Numbered from the stretch's first letter, positions 53,401 to 62,018 are shown. The stretch: DNA of 64,000 nucleotides from Kordia sp. SMS9 (GCF_003352465.1 NZ_CP031153.1:1292465-1356464); one strand, 5' to 3'. Made by a program: numbers and translations. Notes: generated by a model from the letters alone, not told the origin.

Positions 53401-56254
53401 TACAGCAACTTTCACATACACATTAACAACACCAAGTCAAGTAAACACAAGTTCAACAAATGTAAATGTTGACAATGTAGACTTCGGAATCAATGAAGTT
53501 GAAGTAATTGACTATAACATTTCAGGTGTTGTATTTGATGATGATAACGAAGATGGTAACAATGATGCTTCTGAAGGTAGAATTCCAAACGTAGTAGTAA
53601 GATTATACGAAGACGTTAACGAAGATGGAGCATTAGATGCAAACGATGTTCAGTTAGCTAACAGAGCGACAGGTTCTAGTGGTGAGTACCAATTTGAAAA
53701 CGTAGCTAAGAAGAAAACCTTAGTTGAATTTACAATCCCTGCAAACTCACCAAACTTTACGTATACAGCAACAACTCCAGACGTAGTTGCGGTAACAGGA
53801 ACAATCAATGATGTAACAGATGTTGATTATGGAGTGAACCAACGACAAGTTATCGACTACAACATCTCAGGAACTGTATTTGATGACGATAATGAAAACG
53901 GAACACAAGATGCTGGTGAGCGTGATTTAGACAATATTACGGTTACTTTATATGCTGATAACAATGATGACGGTGTGGTTGACGCAGGAGATACAGTAAT
54001 CTCTACAGCTACAACAGCTAACGATGGTGTATATAACTTTACAGGTGTAACAACAGAAAACACAATTGTAGAGGTAACAGTACCAGGAGACACTGCAAAC
54101 TTTACTTACACATTAACTACGGCAGGTGCTGTTGACACAAGTTCATTAATTACAGATGTTGTTGCTGACTTTGGAATCAACCAAGTAGAAATCATTTTAT
54201 ACGATATCTCAGGAACTGTATTTGACGACGACGATGCAAACGGAGTAAGAGACACAGGAGAAGGATTTGTACAAGGAGTCGTAGTTACTTTATATGCAGA
54301 TAACGACGGAGACGGAATCCTTGGAGGAACAGATACTGTAATCGGTTCTACAACTTCAAGCACAGCTGCTGGAGATTATACTTTTGCAGGTGTAACAGTA
54401 AGAAACACTATCGTAGAAGTAACGGTTCCTGCAAATCAACCATCTTTAACATATACATTAACAACAGCAGCTACACAAGCAGTAAGTTCTGCTATTACAG
54501 ATGTAACAGGTGTTGATTTCGGAATTGACGAATTCTTAATCGTAAATTATAACATCTTCGGAACTGTATATGATGACGATAACGAAAATGCAGTATTAGA
54601 TACTACTGAAACGGGTAGATTAGCAAACGTAACCTTAACATTATATGTTGATGATGATGCAGACGGAAGAGTTGGAAGTGGAGATACAGTAATCGCTACA
54701 ACAACTTCAGCAGCAGACGGAACGTATTCATTTCTTAATGTAACCATTCAAAACACATTAGTTTCTGTTACAATTCCTGCCAACGATGTTAACTTCAACT
54801 ACACGTTAACAACTGATGCAAGAATAGATACAAGTTCAGTAAGTACTGATGTAACAGATGTAGACTTCGGTATCAATCAAGTATCTACTACGTATACTGT
54901 ATCTGGAAATGTTTTCAACGATGTAAACGCTGATGGAGTAAACGAAGCAGCAGAAGCTGGATTAAATGGTGTAGTAATCAACTTATTCGATGACGTAAAT
55001 GGAAACGGAAGAGTAGATAGAGGCGAGCCATTAATTGCAACTACATCATCTGATAGAAGTGGTAACTATCAATTCGGTGGAATTACAGCACCAAATGTAA
55101 TTCTTCAAATGGTATTACCAACCAACACTCCACAGTTTACTTACATAGCAACAACACCAGTAAGTGTCGTATTAACTGGAGGTGTTTCAACAACTGTAGA
55201 CTTTGGTATCAACAGACAATTAGTAGTTTTATACAATGTATCAGGTGTAATTTGGGATGACCAAAATGCTGACCAAATCAAAGATGCAAACGAGCCTAGA
55301 TTATCAGGAATTGGAGTAACTCTTTTCCATGATGTCAATGCAAACGGAGCGTTAGATACGAGTGATATCTCACTAAGTACTGTGGTAACTGGAACAAACG
55401 GTGGATACATATTCACAGGAATCAACCTTAGAAATGTATTAGTAGTTCCAACAGCACCAGCAGACGGAACATTTACAACACCAAATACAAGAGCAGTTTC
55501 AAGTATCAGTACCGATGCTATTGATGTTGACTTTGGTATTAGCATTGCTTCCTCATTATTCCAAGTAACAGGAGTTGTATTTGATGACCAAAATGAAAAC
55601 GGTATTCTTGATGCAGGAGAAAATTCTATTGATGGATTGCCAGTTGAAATTTATGCGGATACTGATAATTCAGGAACACTAGATACAAACATAGATTTAC
55701 TAGTAGCATTTACACAAACATCAAACAATGGGTTCTTAATTGAAGATCCTAACTATGTAGTGGATTCTGTACCAGGAGGTCAAGTATTAATCAGAATCGT
55801 AGTTCCAGAAGATACACTTCTTGTAACATACACCATCACATTTGATCCAGATTCAGGAACAGCGGCACCAGACGGAGTATTTGCAACGTTTATGTCGGGT
55901 AACTTATCAAACATCAATTTCGGTCTTAAAATTGAAGATACGAGTTCTACATCAAGAGCAGCAAACGATGCAGACGTAATGTTTACGCAAGATGGAGCTC
56001 CAGAAGATGTATCAGACAGATTGCGATTATATCCAAACCCAACAGTACAACAAATTGCCATCAATGCAGAAGAGTTTGCAGGCGATGTTACTGTTGAGAT
56101 TTACAATGATAGAGGATACAGAGTATTAACTACCACAGTAAGTCCATTTGGAAATGAAGTTAAAGTAGACGTTCAAAGGTTAGCGCCAGGAATGTACTAC
56201 GCTAAATTCGGATCTAGAAACAAAGTTGCTAGTAAGAAGTTTATTAAAAAATAA
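50432..56254 (+). CDS. Giant T9SS-exported SdrD-B-repeat surface protein (1940 aa)
   Basis: A Sec signal peptide (about 1-21) is followed by a unique region of about 425 residues. This region has Tyr/Asn-rich beta-propeller-like strands (GNSIIISAGKRIYSLDM, GGATFYNGKLYFAMEYP) interrupted by an acidic, low-complexity stretch at about 205-265. Twelve SdrD-B-like repeats follow (about 448-1835), each with a GxVFDDDNENGxxDxGE calcium-loop-like start and a VDFGIN end. The T9SS type A sorting domain (RLRLYPNPTVQQIAIN to KKFIKK) closes the protein. It is predicted to be outer-surface attached or secreted, as an adhesin or gliding/biofilm component. The closest relative is the neighbouring 57076 gene. 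Confidence 0.9.
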   Translation: MKTKITLLVLTALLGLTTVFANSMPTSENVVENEMMTSDGNSIIISAGKRIYSLDMNTYHATLLATSPYVNEINSIASDNATGWLFYVSNHISRYNWTIYGYNVYTNTHKNFGSVRHFFTGTGHARSSRGLASGGATFYNGKLYFAMEYPIRCYYYRDGRRTSSNSNANPKDELDDNPRAAGTVSAGMFTNSTNTRGNAISMEADTTADNGGRDGNGETVDDFEEIEAEEANQLNDNVVDYISEEELPAETADNSDSNLQQRGNSYSTETSYYHGSYNNNIYLLEISFSGLADSSGQTTSVLNGRPVYDNWWYSSFLYRGELGDIVVDDNGQMYAATSYQVQAYNFNSNRYDWANNENIYAQMAKDKHSHLQLLKNRKYYTTYYYHGCPQNVYTAKSFVQKYTAPSHLRTFNSIQLGSLMEISGLDPHDVGRITDASDYINLTPPVSYKIEGFVFDDNNENGSFDSGQGETKLPSVEVTLYADTNADGALDAGDTVIETLNTDASGNYKFENVDVAETLVKVTVPADDTDFTYNLTTAEVVSVTGGTADITGIKFGINKEEVVINVNYDVFGTVYDDDNEDAIFDNGEAGLDNVTLTLYADTNADGVLDAGDTVIATTTSANDGSYSFLHVCIQNTLVAVTVPTDTGDFTYTLTTPGTQAIDSINTNVTGLDFGINEVRVIDYNILGTVFDDDNANGTSETGEAGLEAVAVTLYADNNADGTLNAGDTVISTVNSLADGSYSFSNVIVGNVVVAVTVPTDTPDFTYTLTTAGELAGSSTTTDLTGFDFGIDKVKVIDYTISGNVYDDNDESGAQDAGEDNLELITVTLYADNNIDGAVDAGDAVIATAISAADGTYSFANVTVENTVVAVTVPGNTPDFTYTLTTPGQIDTSSTIVNVDNVNFGINEVLVIDYAISGTVFDDDNENATQDAGEANLDGITVTLYADNNADGVLDVADTTITTTTTAADGTYSFAGVTVQNTLTIVTVPGNTATFTYTLTTPSQVNTSSTNVNVDNVDFGINEVEVIDYNISGVVFDDDNEDGNNDASEGRIPNVVVRLYEDVNEDGALDANDVQLANRATGSSGEYQFENVAKKKTLVEFTIPANSPNFTYTATTPDVVAVTGTINDVTDVDYGVNQRQVIDYNISGTVFDDDNENGTQDAGERDLDNITVTLYADNNDDGVVDAGDTVISTATTANDGVYNFTGVTTENTIVEVTVPGDTANFTYTLTTAGAVDTSSLITDVVADFGINQVEIILYDISGTVFDDDDANGVRDTGEGFVQGVVVTLYADNDGDGILGGTDTVIGSTTSSTAAGDYTFAGVTVRNTIVEVTVPANQPSLTYTLTTAATQAVSSAITDVTGVDFGIDEFLIVNYNIFGTVYDDDNENAVLDTTETGRLANVTLTLYVDDDADGRVGSGDTVIATTTSAADGTYSFLNVTIQNTLVSVTIPANDVNFNYTLTTDARIDTSSVSTDVTDVDFGINQVSTTYTVSGNVFNDVNADGVNEAAEAGLNGVVINLFDDVNGNGRVDRGEPLIATTSSDRSGNYQFGGITAPNVILQMVLPTNTPQFTYIATTPVSVVLTGGVSTTVDFGINRQLVVLYNVSGVIWDDQNADQIKDANEPRLSGIGVTLFHDVNANGALDTSDISLSTVVTGTNGGYIFTGINLRNVLVVPTAPADGTFTTPNTRAVSSISTDAIDVDFGISIASSLFQVTGVVFDDQNENGILDAGENSIDGLPVEIYADTDNSGTLDTNIDLLVAFTQTSNNGFLIEDPNYVVDSVPGGQVLIRIVVPEDTLLVTYTITFDPDSGTAAPDGVFATFMSGNLSNINFGLKIEDTSSTSRAANDADVMFTQDGAPEDVSDRLRLYPNPTVQQIAINAEEFAGDVTVEIYNDRGYRVLTTTVSPFGNEVKVDVQRLAPGMYYAKFGSRNKVASKKFIKK
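51774..55935 (+). repeat. Array of 12 SdrD-B-like coding repeats
   Basis: The repeat unit is about 115 codons. Each begins with a G-x-V-[FY]-D-D-[DN]-N-x-N-G block, then VTLYADxNADGxLDAGDTVI, DGxYSFxNV, T[VI]PxxxxxFTYTLTT and DVDFGIN. Units 4-7 are most alike. Unit 6 (RLYEDVNEDGALDANDVQL) and units 10-12 are divergent, with the last running into the linker before the sorting domain. Confidence 0.85.
54554..56254 (+). repeat. Direct repeat copy A, near-identical to 58267-59970
   Basis: The 3' 1.70 kb of this gene (repeats 9-12 plus sorting domain) is near-identical at DNA level to the 3' end of the next gene. The offset is 3713 bp at the left end and 3716 bp at the stop, from one extra codon in copy B. 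The sorting-domain stretch is almost base-for-base the same. Confidence 0.85.
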
Positions 56255-56285
56255 TTAATAGCAAGTACCCTATAACCTCAAGAAG

Positions 56286-56314
56286 AGCCGCTGAAAAGCG
56301 GCTCTTTTTTTTTA
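56286..56314 (+). terminator. Intrinsic terminator of the giant adhesin gene
   Basis: A perfect 8-bp stem pairs GAGCCGCT (56286-56293) with AGCGGCTC (56298-56305) around a GAAA loop, followed by nine T residues. It lies 32 bp after the stop. A closely similar terminator ends the paralogue at 60001. Confidence 0.9.
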
Positions 56315-56352
56315 TAAAAGTTTTTATAAAATTGATAGTACACAATAAATAG

Positions 56353-56517
56353 TAATACCAATGTACACATAAAATGATGTTTATAAACTCGTTCATTTGA
56401 CAGTCTAGTTCTTTGCGAATACGTTCCGTAGCTACGGCTATGCAAATCATTCACAGCATCCTATACAGCCAAAGCAACTTCGTATCCAAAACACCATTTT
56501 AAATGTAATTGGTATTA
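56353..56517. mobile_element. MITE-like element with terminal inverted repeats
   Basis: The left end (TAATACCAATGTACACATAA, then AATGATGTTT) is an imperfect inverted copy of about 36 bp of the right end (reading back TAATACCAATTACATTTAAA, then ATGGTGTTTT). TA flanks the ATACCAAT...ATTGGTAT ends, consistent with a TA target. The centre has the perfect palindrome CCGTAGCTACGG (56426-56437), bracketed by TTTGC and GCAAA. It has no ORF of its own. A further ATTGGTATT lies at 56552. No transposase is seen in the window. Confidence 0.6.
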
Positions 56518-56968
56518 TAACTTTTATAACCTAAACCAAATAATGAGTTAAATTGGTATTATATCTTACTTGTAGCTACATTGTAAACATTCCGTTTGTA
56601 GTAGCTAGTAGTGAACGAATTTTTAGCGTTTTCTGACAAGAGCTAAATATCTGTTTTTAAAGTCAAGCATAAATTTTCTAATGAATATCAAGTTGTATAA
56701 AAATGTAGTTTAGGACAAAATTAGGTTCGTACAACAATATAATTAACACGAAAAAACTTAATCATCATTTTTTAAATTTATCGGTGAAAAGATAAAAATT
56801 ATTTAAAATAAACGATTTAGTCTTCTAAACCTAAAAAAAGACTATCAAAAAGTTTATTTTACATACAAACAATATAAGTTTATAGCTATAAAATGCTTTT
56901 TTATCGAGCTAAAAAGTTGTTTCATCTAATTACACAATTAAAGTAAGGCAAGTCTTATTAAAAATATT
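56518..56968. other. AT-rich intergenic stretch without a gene
   Basis: The rest of the 821-bp gap between the adhesin genes holds no convincing ORF. It is AT-rich, with a second ATTGGTATT (56552-56560) and a GTAGCTAC palindrome near 56571. I see no tRNA, riboswitch or terminator here. Confidence 0.5.
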
Positions 56969-57075
56969 TATTTTCGTGATCGAGACATAAGCCGCTTATC
57001 CCGAAACCTAGTATTAATCTTTTTTATTGTGTAAAAAAAATACCCACGATAACTAACTAAACAACAATCGATTTA
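56969..57075 (+). promoter_or_regulatory. Promoter and conserved leader of the second T9SS adhesin gene
   Basis: TATTTTCG (56969-56976, a one-base departure from TAnnTTTG) is followed 4 nt later by TCGAGACATAAGCCGCTTAT and CCCGAAAC. That is the same element as at 50339, with the outer stem weaker here. A TAACTAACTAAACAACAATC tract just before the ATG mirrors the first gene. Confidence 0.6.
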
Positions 57076-59970
57076 ATGAAAAAAATCACACTAAATGCAT
57101 TGGTGATGCTCTTCGCATGCCTTACACTCAATGCATTTAACTCCCCAACAAATGAAGCCTCTAAATCTCCAATTGCAGAGAACATTTCAGAAGACAACGC
57201 TTCAGACACAGTAGACCTAAACGGTTTCTTATTTGAATTTTTAGGTGTTCAGTACAACCTTAACGGAACATCCACTTGGACCTACAAAGTTACAGGTGTT
57301 GGTGCTAGAAGAAACCTATCACACTGGAAACTAAAATTATTTGATGAACACAATGTTACAACTTCATCTCCCAACACTTGGGAAGTACATGTAGATCCTC
57401 ATTTTGAATATTACGGTATCAAATGGGATTCCTCTGTACATAAAAATGGAGGTGTCAAAACATTCTCTTTTACCTTAAATGGTTGGTATGATGTAGGTGA
57501 CGTAGATTTCGGCTATAAAGCTGGAAGAAAGTTATTTCACGGAATCATTCACGGACCAACAAATCTCTCTACGACTTCTATTTCTGGAACCGTATTTAAC
57601 GATACCAATGCGAATGGAATTCAAGATGGTGTAGAAGGTTTTCTTCCAAATGTACAAATCAATCTCTATAATGATACCAATGGAAATGGTCTTATTGATG
57701 CTGGAGAACCAGTATTAGAAACTACAACAACCGATGGAGTTGGTGGATACATATTTGATAACACCAGTGCTTTACATATTATTGTTGAAGCGGTGCCACC
57801 TTCTAATACTGCCGATTTTTCATACCAAGCAACAACACCTTCCATAATAACACGATTTTTGACTATCAATGACGTAATGAATGTTGATTTTGGAATCAAA
57901 AGATCACAAATAGCTTTTTACAATATTTCAGGAGTTGTCTATGATGACAACAATCAAAATGGAATGAACGAAAGCGAAGTTGGCTTGAGCGCTGTTGTCC
58001 TAAAAATGTACAACGATACCAACGCAAACGGTACGTTAGATGCAGGAGAATTGCAAGTAGCAACCACAACCACAGACGCAAATGGGGCTTATATATTTGC
58101 ACAAGTTATGTACACTCACGTTATTATTGAAGTAGTAGTACCAGGAAACTCGTCTTCGTTTGACTATATCGCTACAACAGATACGCAAGAAGCAATCACA
58201 ATGTTAAATCAAAATATCATTGATGTTAACTTTGGAATTTTTAAAGTACAACAAGCAGATTACAACGTCTTCGGAACGGTATATGACGATGATAGTGAAA
58301 ATGCAGCATTAGATACTACTGAAACAGGAAGATTAGCAAACGTAACCTTAACATTATATATTGATGATGATGCTGATGGAAGAGTTGGAAGTGGAGATAC
58401 AGTAATTGCAACAACAACTTCAGCAGCAGATGGAACATACTCATTCCTTAATATAACCGTTGAAAACACAGTAGTTGCTGTTACAGTTCCTCAAAATACA
58501 ACGAACTACACATATACATTAACAACAGCTGCAAGAGTAGATACAAGCTCTATAAGTACTGATGTTACTGGCATTAACTTTGGAATCAACAAAGTAGCGG
58601 CTACTTTTGTTGTTTCTGGTAATGTATTTAGTGATGAAAATGCTGACGGAGTAAATGCTGCAACAGAAGCTGGATTAAATGGTGTAGTAATCAACTTATT
58701 CGATGACGTAAATGGAAACGGAAGAGTAGATAGAGGTGAACCATTCATTGCCACAACGACTTCTGATAGAAGTGGTAATTATCAATTTGGTGGAATTACA
58801 GCACCAAATGTAATTCTTCAAATGGTATTACCAACCAACACTCCACAGTTTACTTACATCGCAACGACACCAGTAAGTGTTGCAATAACTGGCGATGTTT
58901 CAACAACTGTAGACTTTGGTGTCAACAGACAATTAGTAGTTTTATACAATGTATCAGGTGTAATTTGGGATGATCAAAATGAAGATCAAATAAAAGACGC
59001 TAATGAAAATAAATTAGCAGGAATTGGAGTTACTCTTTTCCATGATGTCAATGCAAACGGAGCGTTAGATACCAATGATATCTCACAAAGCACTTTAGTA
59101 ACCGATACAAACGGATACTACCAATTCACAGGAATCAACCTTAGAAATATATTGGTAGTTCCAACGATGCCATCTAACGGAACATTTACAACATTTAATA
59201 CAAGAGCAGTTTCAAGTATCAGTACCGATGCTATTGATGTTGACTTTGGTATTAGCATTGCATCTTCATTATTTCAAGTAACAGGAATTGTATTTGATGA
59301 CCAAAATGAAAATGGAATTCTTGATCTAGGAGAAAATCCTATTGATGGATTGCCAGTTGAAATTTATGCGGATACTGATGGCTCAGGAACACTAGATACA
59401 AACATAGATTTACTAGTAGCATTTACCCAAACATCAAACAGTGGGTTCCTAATTGAAGATCCTAACAACTACATAGTAGATTTTGTGCCTGGAGGTCAAA
59501 CATTTATCAAATTGGTAGTTCCAGAAGATACACTTCTTGTAACATACACCATCACATTTGATCCAGATTCAGGAACAGCGGCACCAGACGGAGTATTTGC
59601 AACCTTAATGACGGCTAGTATATCAAATATCAATTTTGGACTTAAAATTACGGATTCTACCTCTGTATCAAGAGTAGCAAACGATGCAGACGTATTGTTT
59701 ACGCAAGATGGAGCTCCAGAAGATGTATCAGACAGATTGCGATTATATCCAAACCCAACAGTACAACAAATTGCCATCAATGCAGAAGAGTTTGCAGGCG
59801 ATGTTACTGTTGAGATTTACAATGATAGAGGATACAGAGTATTAACTACCACAGTAAGTCCATTTGGAAACGAAGCTAAAGTAGACGTTCAAAGGTTAGC
59901 GCCAGGAATGTATTACGCTAAATTCGGATCTAGAAACAAAGTTGCTAGTAAGAAATTCATCAAGAAATAA
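57076..59970 (+). CDS. T9SS-exported SdrD-B-repeat surface protein (964 aa)
   Basis: This is the smaller paralogue of the gene at 50432. A signal peptide (about 1-21, MKKITLNALVMLFACLTLNA) precedes a unique domain (about 45-165) with a choice-of-anchor-like pattern (STWTYKVTGVGARRNLSHW, FSFTLNGWYDVGDVDFGYKA). Six SdrD-B-like repeats and a T9SS type A sorting domain follow, ending KKFIKK. Repeats 3-6 and the sorting domain are near-identical to repeats 9-12 of the larger protein. The unique N-terminal domain differs, so the two probably present different ligand-binding heads on the same stalk. Confidence 0.9.
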   Translation: MKKITLNALVMLFACLTLNAFNSPTNEASKSPIAENISEDNASDTVDLNGFLFEFLGVQYNLNGTSTWTYKVTGVGARRNLSHWKLKLFDEHNVTTSSPNTWEVHVDPHFEYYGIKWDSSVHKNGGVKTFSFTLNGWYDVGDVDFGYKAGRKLFHGIIHGPTNLSTTSISGTVFNDTNANGIQDGVEGFLPNVQINLYNDTNGNGLIDAGEPVLETTTTDGVGGYIFDNTSALHIIVEAVPPSNTADFSYQATTPSIITRFLTINDVMNVDFGIKRSQIAFYNISGVVYDDNNQNGMNESEVGLSAVVLKMYNDTNANGTLDAGELQVATTTTDANGAYIFAQVMYTHVIIEVVVPGNSSSFDYIATTDTQEAITMLNQNIIDVNFGIFKVQQADYNVFGTVYDDDSENAALDTTETGRLANVTLTLYIDDDADGRVGSGDTVIATTTSAADGTYSFLNITVENTVVAVTVPQNTTNYTYTLTTAARVDTSSISTDVTGINFGINKVAATFVVSGNVFSDENADGVNAATEAGLNGVVINLFDDVNGNGRVDRGEPFIATTTSDRSGNYQFGGITAPNVILQMVLPTNTPQFTYIATTPVSVAITGDVSTTVDFGVNRQLVVLYNVSGVIWDDQNEDQIKDANENKLAGIGVTLFHDVNANGALDTNDISQSTLVTDTNGYYQFTGINLRNILVVPTMPSNGTFTTFNTRAVSSISTDAIDVDFGISIASSLFQVTGIVFDDQNENGILDLGENPIDGLPVEIYADTDGSGTLDTNIDLLVAFTQTSNSGFLIEDPNNYIVDFVPGGQTFIKLVVPEDTLLVTYTITFDPDSGTAAPDGVFATLMTASISNINFGLKITDSTSVSRVANDADVLFTQDGAPEDVSDRLRLYPNPTVQQIAINAEEFAGDVTVEIYNDRGYRVLTTTVSPFGNEAKVDVQRLAPGMYYAKFGSRNKVASKKFIKK
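57577..59648 (+). repeat. Array of 6 SdrD-B-like coding repeats
   Basis: Repeats 1 and 2 (GTVFNDTNANGIQDGVEGF; GVVYDDNNQNGMNESEVG) are unique to this gene. Repeats 3-6 correspond to 9-12 of the larger gene. The arrangement is consistent with duplication of the 3' half or recombination between the two. Confidence 0.8.
58267..59970 (+). repeat. Direct repeat copy B, near-identical to 54554-56254
   Basis: This 1.70-kb coding segment repeats copy A, with scattered substitutions in its first half, one additional codon (PNNY versus PNY), and almost none in the sorting-domain part. The two copies are in the same orientation, so they could recombine and delete 3.7 kb. Confidence 0.85.
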
Positions 59971-60000
59971 TACATAGCAAGAATCTTATCAATCCAAAAA

Positions 60001-60027
60001 GAGTCGCTGTAAAGCGGCTCTTTTTTT
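60001..60027 (+). terminator. Intrinsic terminator of the second adhesin gene
   Basis: GAGTCGCT (60001-60008) pairs with AGCGGCTC (60013-60020) around GTAA with one G-U pair, then seven T residues. It differs from the terminator at 56286 by one stem base, keeping the pairing. Confidence 0.9.
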
Positions 60028-60180
60028 ATGTGAAGTTTAGATTGAAAAATCTATAGGACGAGAGTTCATTAGCTAAAAATTATAAGTGTGAAAACTCCGA
60101 GAAACCGAATCTACTACTGAACTTGATTCGCGCTACCATCTAATACGATTCAATTCCTATACGAAACTCAAATATTAGCG

Positions 60181-60188
60181 TATATTTG
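60181..60188 (+). promoter_or_regulatory. Bacteroidota -7 box for the DUF4254 gene
   Basis: TATATTTG matches TAnnTTTG, 19 bp before the ATG at 60208, so the leader is short. The downstream GT9 gene is probably co-transcribed. Confidence 0.55.
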
Positions 60189-60207
60189 CATCAAAATAAT
60201 TAGCATT

Positions 60208-60813
60208 ATGTTTAGTGATCTCGCAAATACCATATTTCAAGAAAGCATTGAAAAATACCATATCATAGATGATGTAGACCAACCGTTTGAAAATCCGTAT
60301 CCAAAAGATAAAATAGAACACTTATTGTACAGAAAAAATTGGATTGATACCGTGCAATGGCATTATGAAGACATCATTAGAGATCCAAACATCGATCCGG
60401 TAGCTGCACTAAAATTAAAACGATTGATTGATGCGTCTAACCAAGACAGAACCGATACTGTAGAATATGTAGATAGCTACTTTCTACAAAAATACAACGA
60501 CGTTCAAGTAAAAGATGCTGCAACAATCAACTCGGAAAGTCCTGCGTGGGCCATAGATCGTTTGTCTATCCTAGCCTTAAAAATATACCACATGCAAGAA
60601 GAAGCAGCTCGTGAAGATGCTTCAGACGCACACAGAGCAAAATGCCAAGAAAAGTTAAACGTACTGCTAGAACAACGTGTAGATCTTTCTACCGCAATTG
60701 ATCAACTCATCGCCGACATTGAAAGTGGCGACAAATACATGAAAGTCTACAAGCAAATGAAAATGTACAACGACGACGACCTCAATCCCGTATTATACAA
60801 CAAAAACAAATAA
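60208..60813 (+). CDS. DUF4254 domain-containing protein
   Basis: This 201-residue, all-helical protein resembles the Bacteroidota DUF4254 family, with NWIDTVQWHYEDIIRDP and the terminal KYMKVYKQMKMYNDDDLNP as its most characteristic parts. Its function is unknown. In many Flavobacteria it sits just upstream of a GT9 glycosyltransferase, as here (24 bp away), suggesting an envelope-glycan role. It has a promoter box nearby. Confidence 0.85.
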   Translation: MFSDLANTIFQESIEKYHIIDDVDQPFENPYPKDKIEHLLYRKNWIDTVQWHYEDIIRDPNIDPVAALKLKRLIDASNQDRTDTVEYVDSYFLQKYNDVQVKDAATINSESPAWAIDRLSILALKIYHMQEEAAREDASDAHRAKCQEKLNVLLEQRVDLSTAIDQLIADIESGDKYMKVYKQMKMYNDDDLNPVLYNKNK

Positions 60814-60837
60814 AGGCGTTTTGCATAGCTAAACACT

Positions 60838-61872
60838 ATGGAAAAAGCTGGCAAACATATTTTAGTCATACGACTCTCGGCCATGGGAGACGTGGCAATG
60901 ACGGTTCCTGTCATCAATGCCATGGTTCGCATGCATCCCGAGGTGAAAATAACGGTAGTTTCGCGCGCTTTTTTCAAACCAATCTTTCAACACATTCCCA
61001 ACGTATCTTTTTACGCAGCCGATGTCAAAGGAACACACAAAGGTGTTTTGGGACTTTTCAAACTATACAAAGAACTTAAAAAACTAAAAATTGATCTCGT
61101 AGCAGATATGCACAATGTCTTGCGATCCAAACTGTTGCGTTTTTACTTTTCGTTTGGCAAATACAACATAGCTTCCATTGACAAAGGCAGAGCGGACAAA
61201 AAAGCATTGACCAAAGCAGAAGGCAAAGTTTTCAAACAACTCAAAACGACACACGAGCGATATGCGGATGTTTTTACAAAACTAGGATACAGTTTAGAGT
61301 TTACAAAAGAAGATGTATTACCGCAGCTAAAAATGACGGAAAACATCGCTGAGTTCATTGGGAAGTCTACAAAAAAATGTATTGGCATTGCACCTTTTGC
61401 TGCTTTCGCGGGAAAAACCTATCCAGCATCACAAATGGAAGTGGTAATTTCAAAACTAAATGCAACCAATCAATATACAATTATCCTTTTTGGTGGTTCA
61501 GCAGATGCAACACAACTATCTACATGGCAAGAAACGTACGAACACGTACAAAGTTGTGCAGGTGTATTTTCTTTTGAAGAAGAACTCAAGCTGATTTCCA
61601 ACCTAGATCTCATGCTTTCTATGGATTCGGGAAACGCACATTTGGCGGCAATGTTTGGCAGAAAAGTAGTTACAATATGGGGCGTAACACATCCGTATGC
61701 TGGCTTTTACCCATTTGGGCAACCTGAAGAATACGCCTTATTAGCAGACCGATCAACATATCCACTATTGCCAACGTCTATCTACGGAAACAAATATCCA
61801 GAAGGCTACGAAAACGTCATGCAAACCATTACGCCTGAAGCGGTTTTTGATAAAATTTTGGATGTAGTTTAA
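60838..61872 (+). CDS. Glycosyltransferase family 9 (heptosyltransferase-like)
   Basis: This 344-residue GT-B enzyme fits family 9, which adds heptose or related sugars to the LPS core. ILVIRLSAMGDVAMTVPVIN starts the first domain, and SMDSGNAHLAAMFGRKVVTIWG holds the DSGxxHLAA donor motif. It is followed by a region without genes. The acceptor cannot be read from the sequence. Confidence 0.88.
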   Translation: MEKAGKHILVIRLSAMGDVAMTVPVINAMVRMHPEVKITVVSRAFFKPIFQHIPNVSFYAADVKGTHKGVLGLFKLYKELKKLKIDLVADMHNVLRSKLLRFYFSFGKYNIASIDKGRADKKALTKAEGKVFKQLKTTHERYADVFTKLGYSLEFTKEDVLPQLKMTENIAEFIGKSTKKCIGIAPFAAFAGKTYPASQMEVVISKLNATNQYTIILFGGSADATQLSTWQETYEHVQSCAGVFSFEEELKLISNLDLMLSMDSGNAHLAAMFGRKVVTIWGVTHPYAGFYPFGQPEEYALLADRSTYPLLPTSIYGNKYPEGYENVMQTITPEAVFDKILDVV

Positions 61873-62018
61873 CATTAATCATATAATTATATTAAATTGA
61901 TTTTTAAGCATTTATGCCAAATCGAGCATTATTGAAATCTAAATATATTTTGATTGAAAATACTTAGCGAAGCTATCGAGATTCAATCGAAACTTTAGTT
62001 TTTTAACTGTTCTCATAA

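Noticed and set aside
54106..55545. Several long minus-strand frames inside the adhesin repeat array (up to 134 residues)
   Set aside because: They arise from the biased codon pattern of the repeated coding strand and have the same repeat periodicity. Similar shadows appear in the second adhesin gene at the corresponding positions.
51774..55935. CRISPR-like periodic repeats
   Set aside because: The repeats are about 345 bp, in frame and protein-coding, with no short palindromic repeat or spacers.
56244..56450. Minus-strand 68-residue frame after the adhesin gene
   Set aside because: It runs through the terminator hairpin and the MITE-like element, with no sign of a conserved protein.
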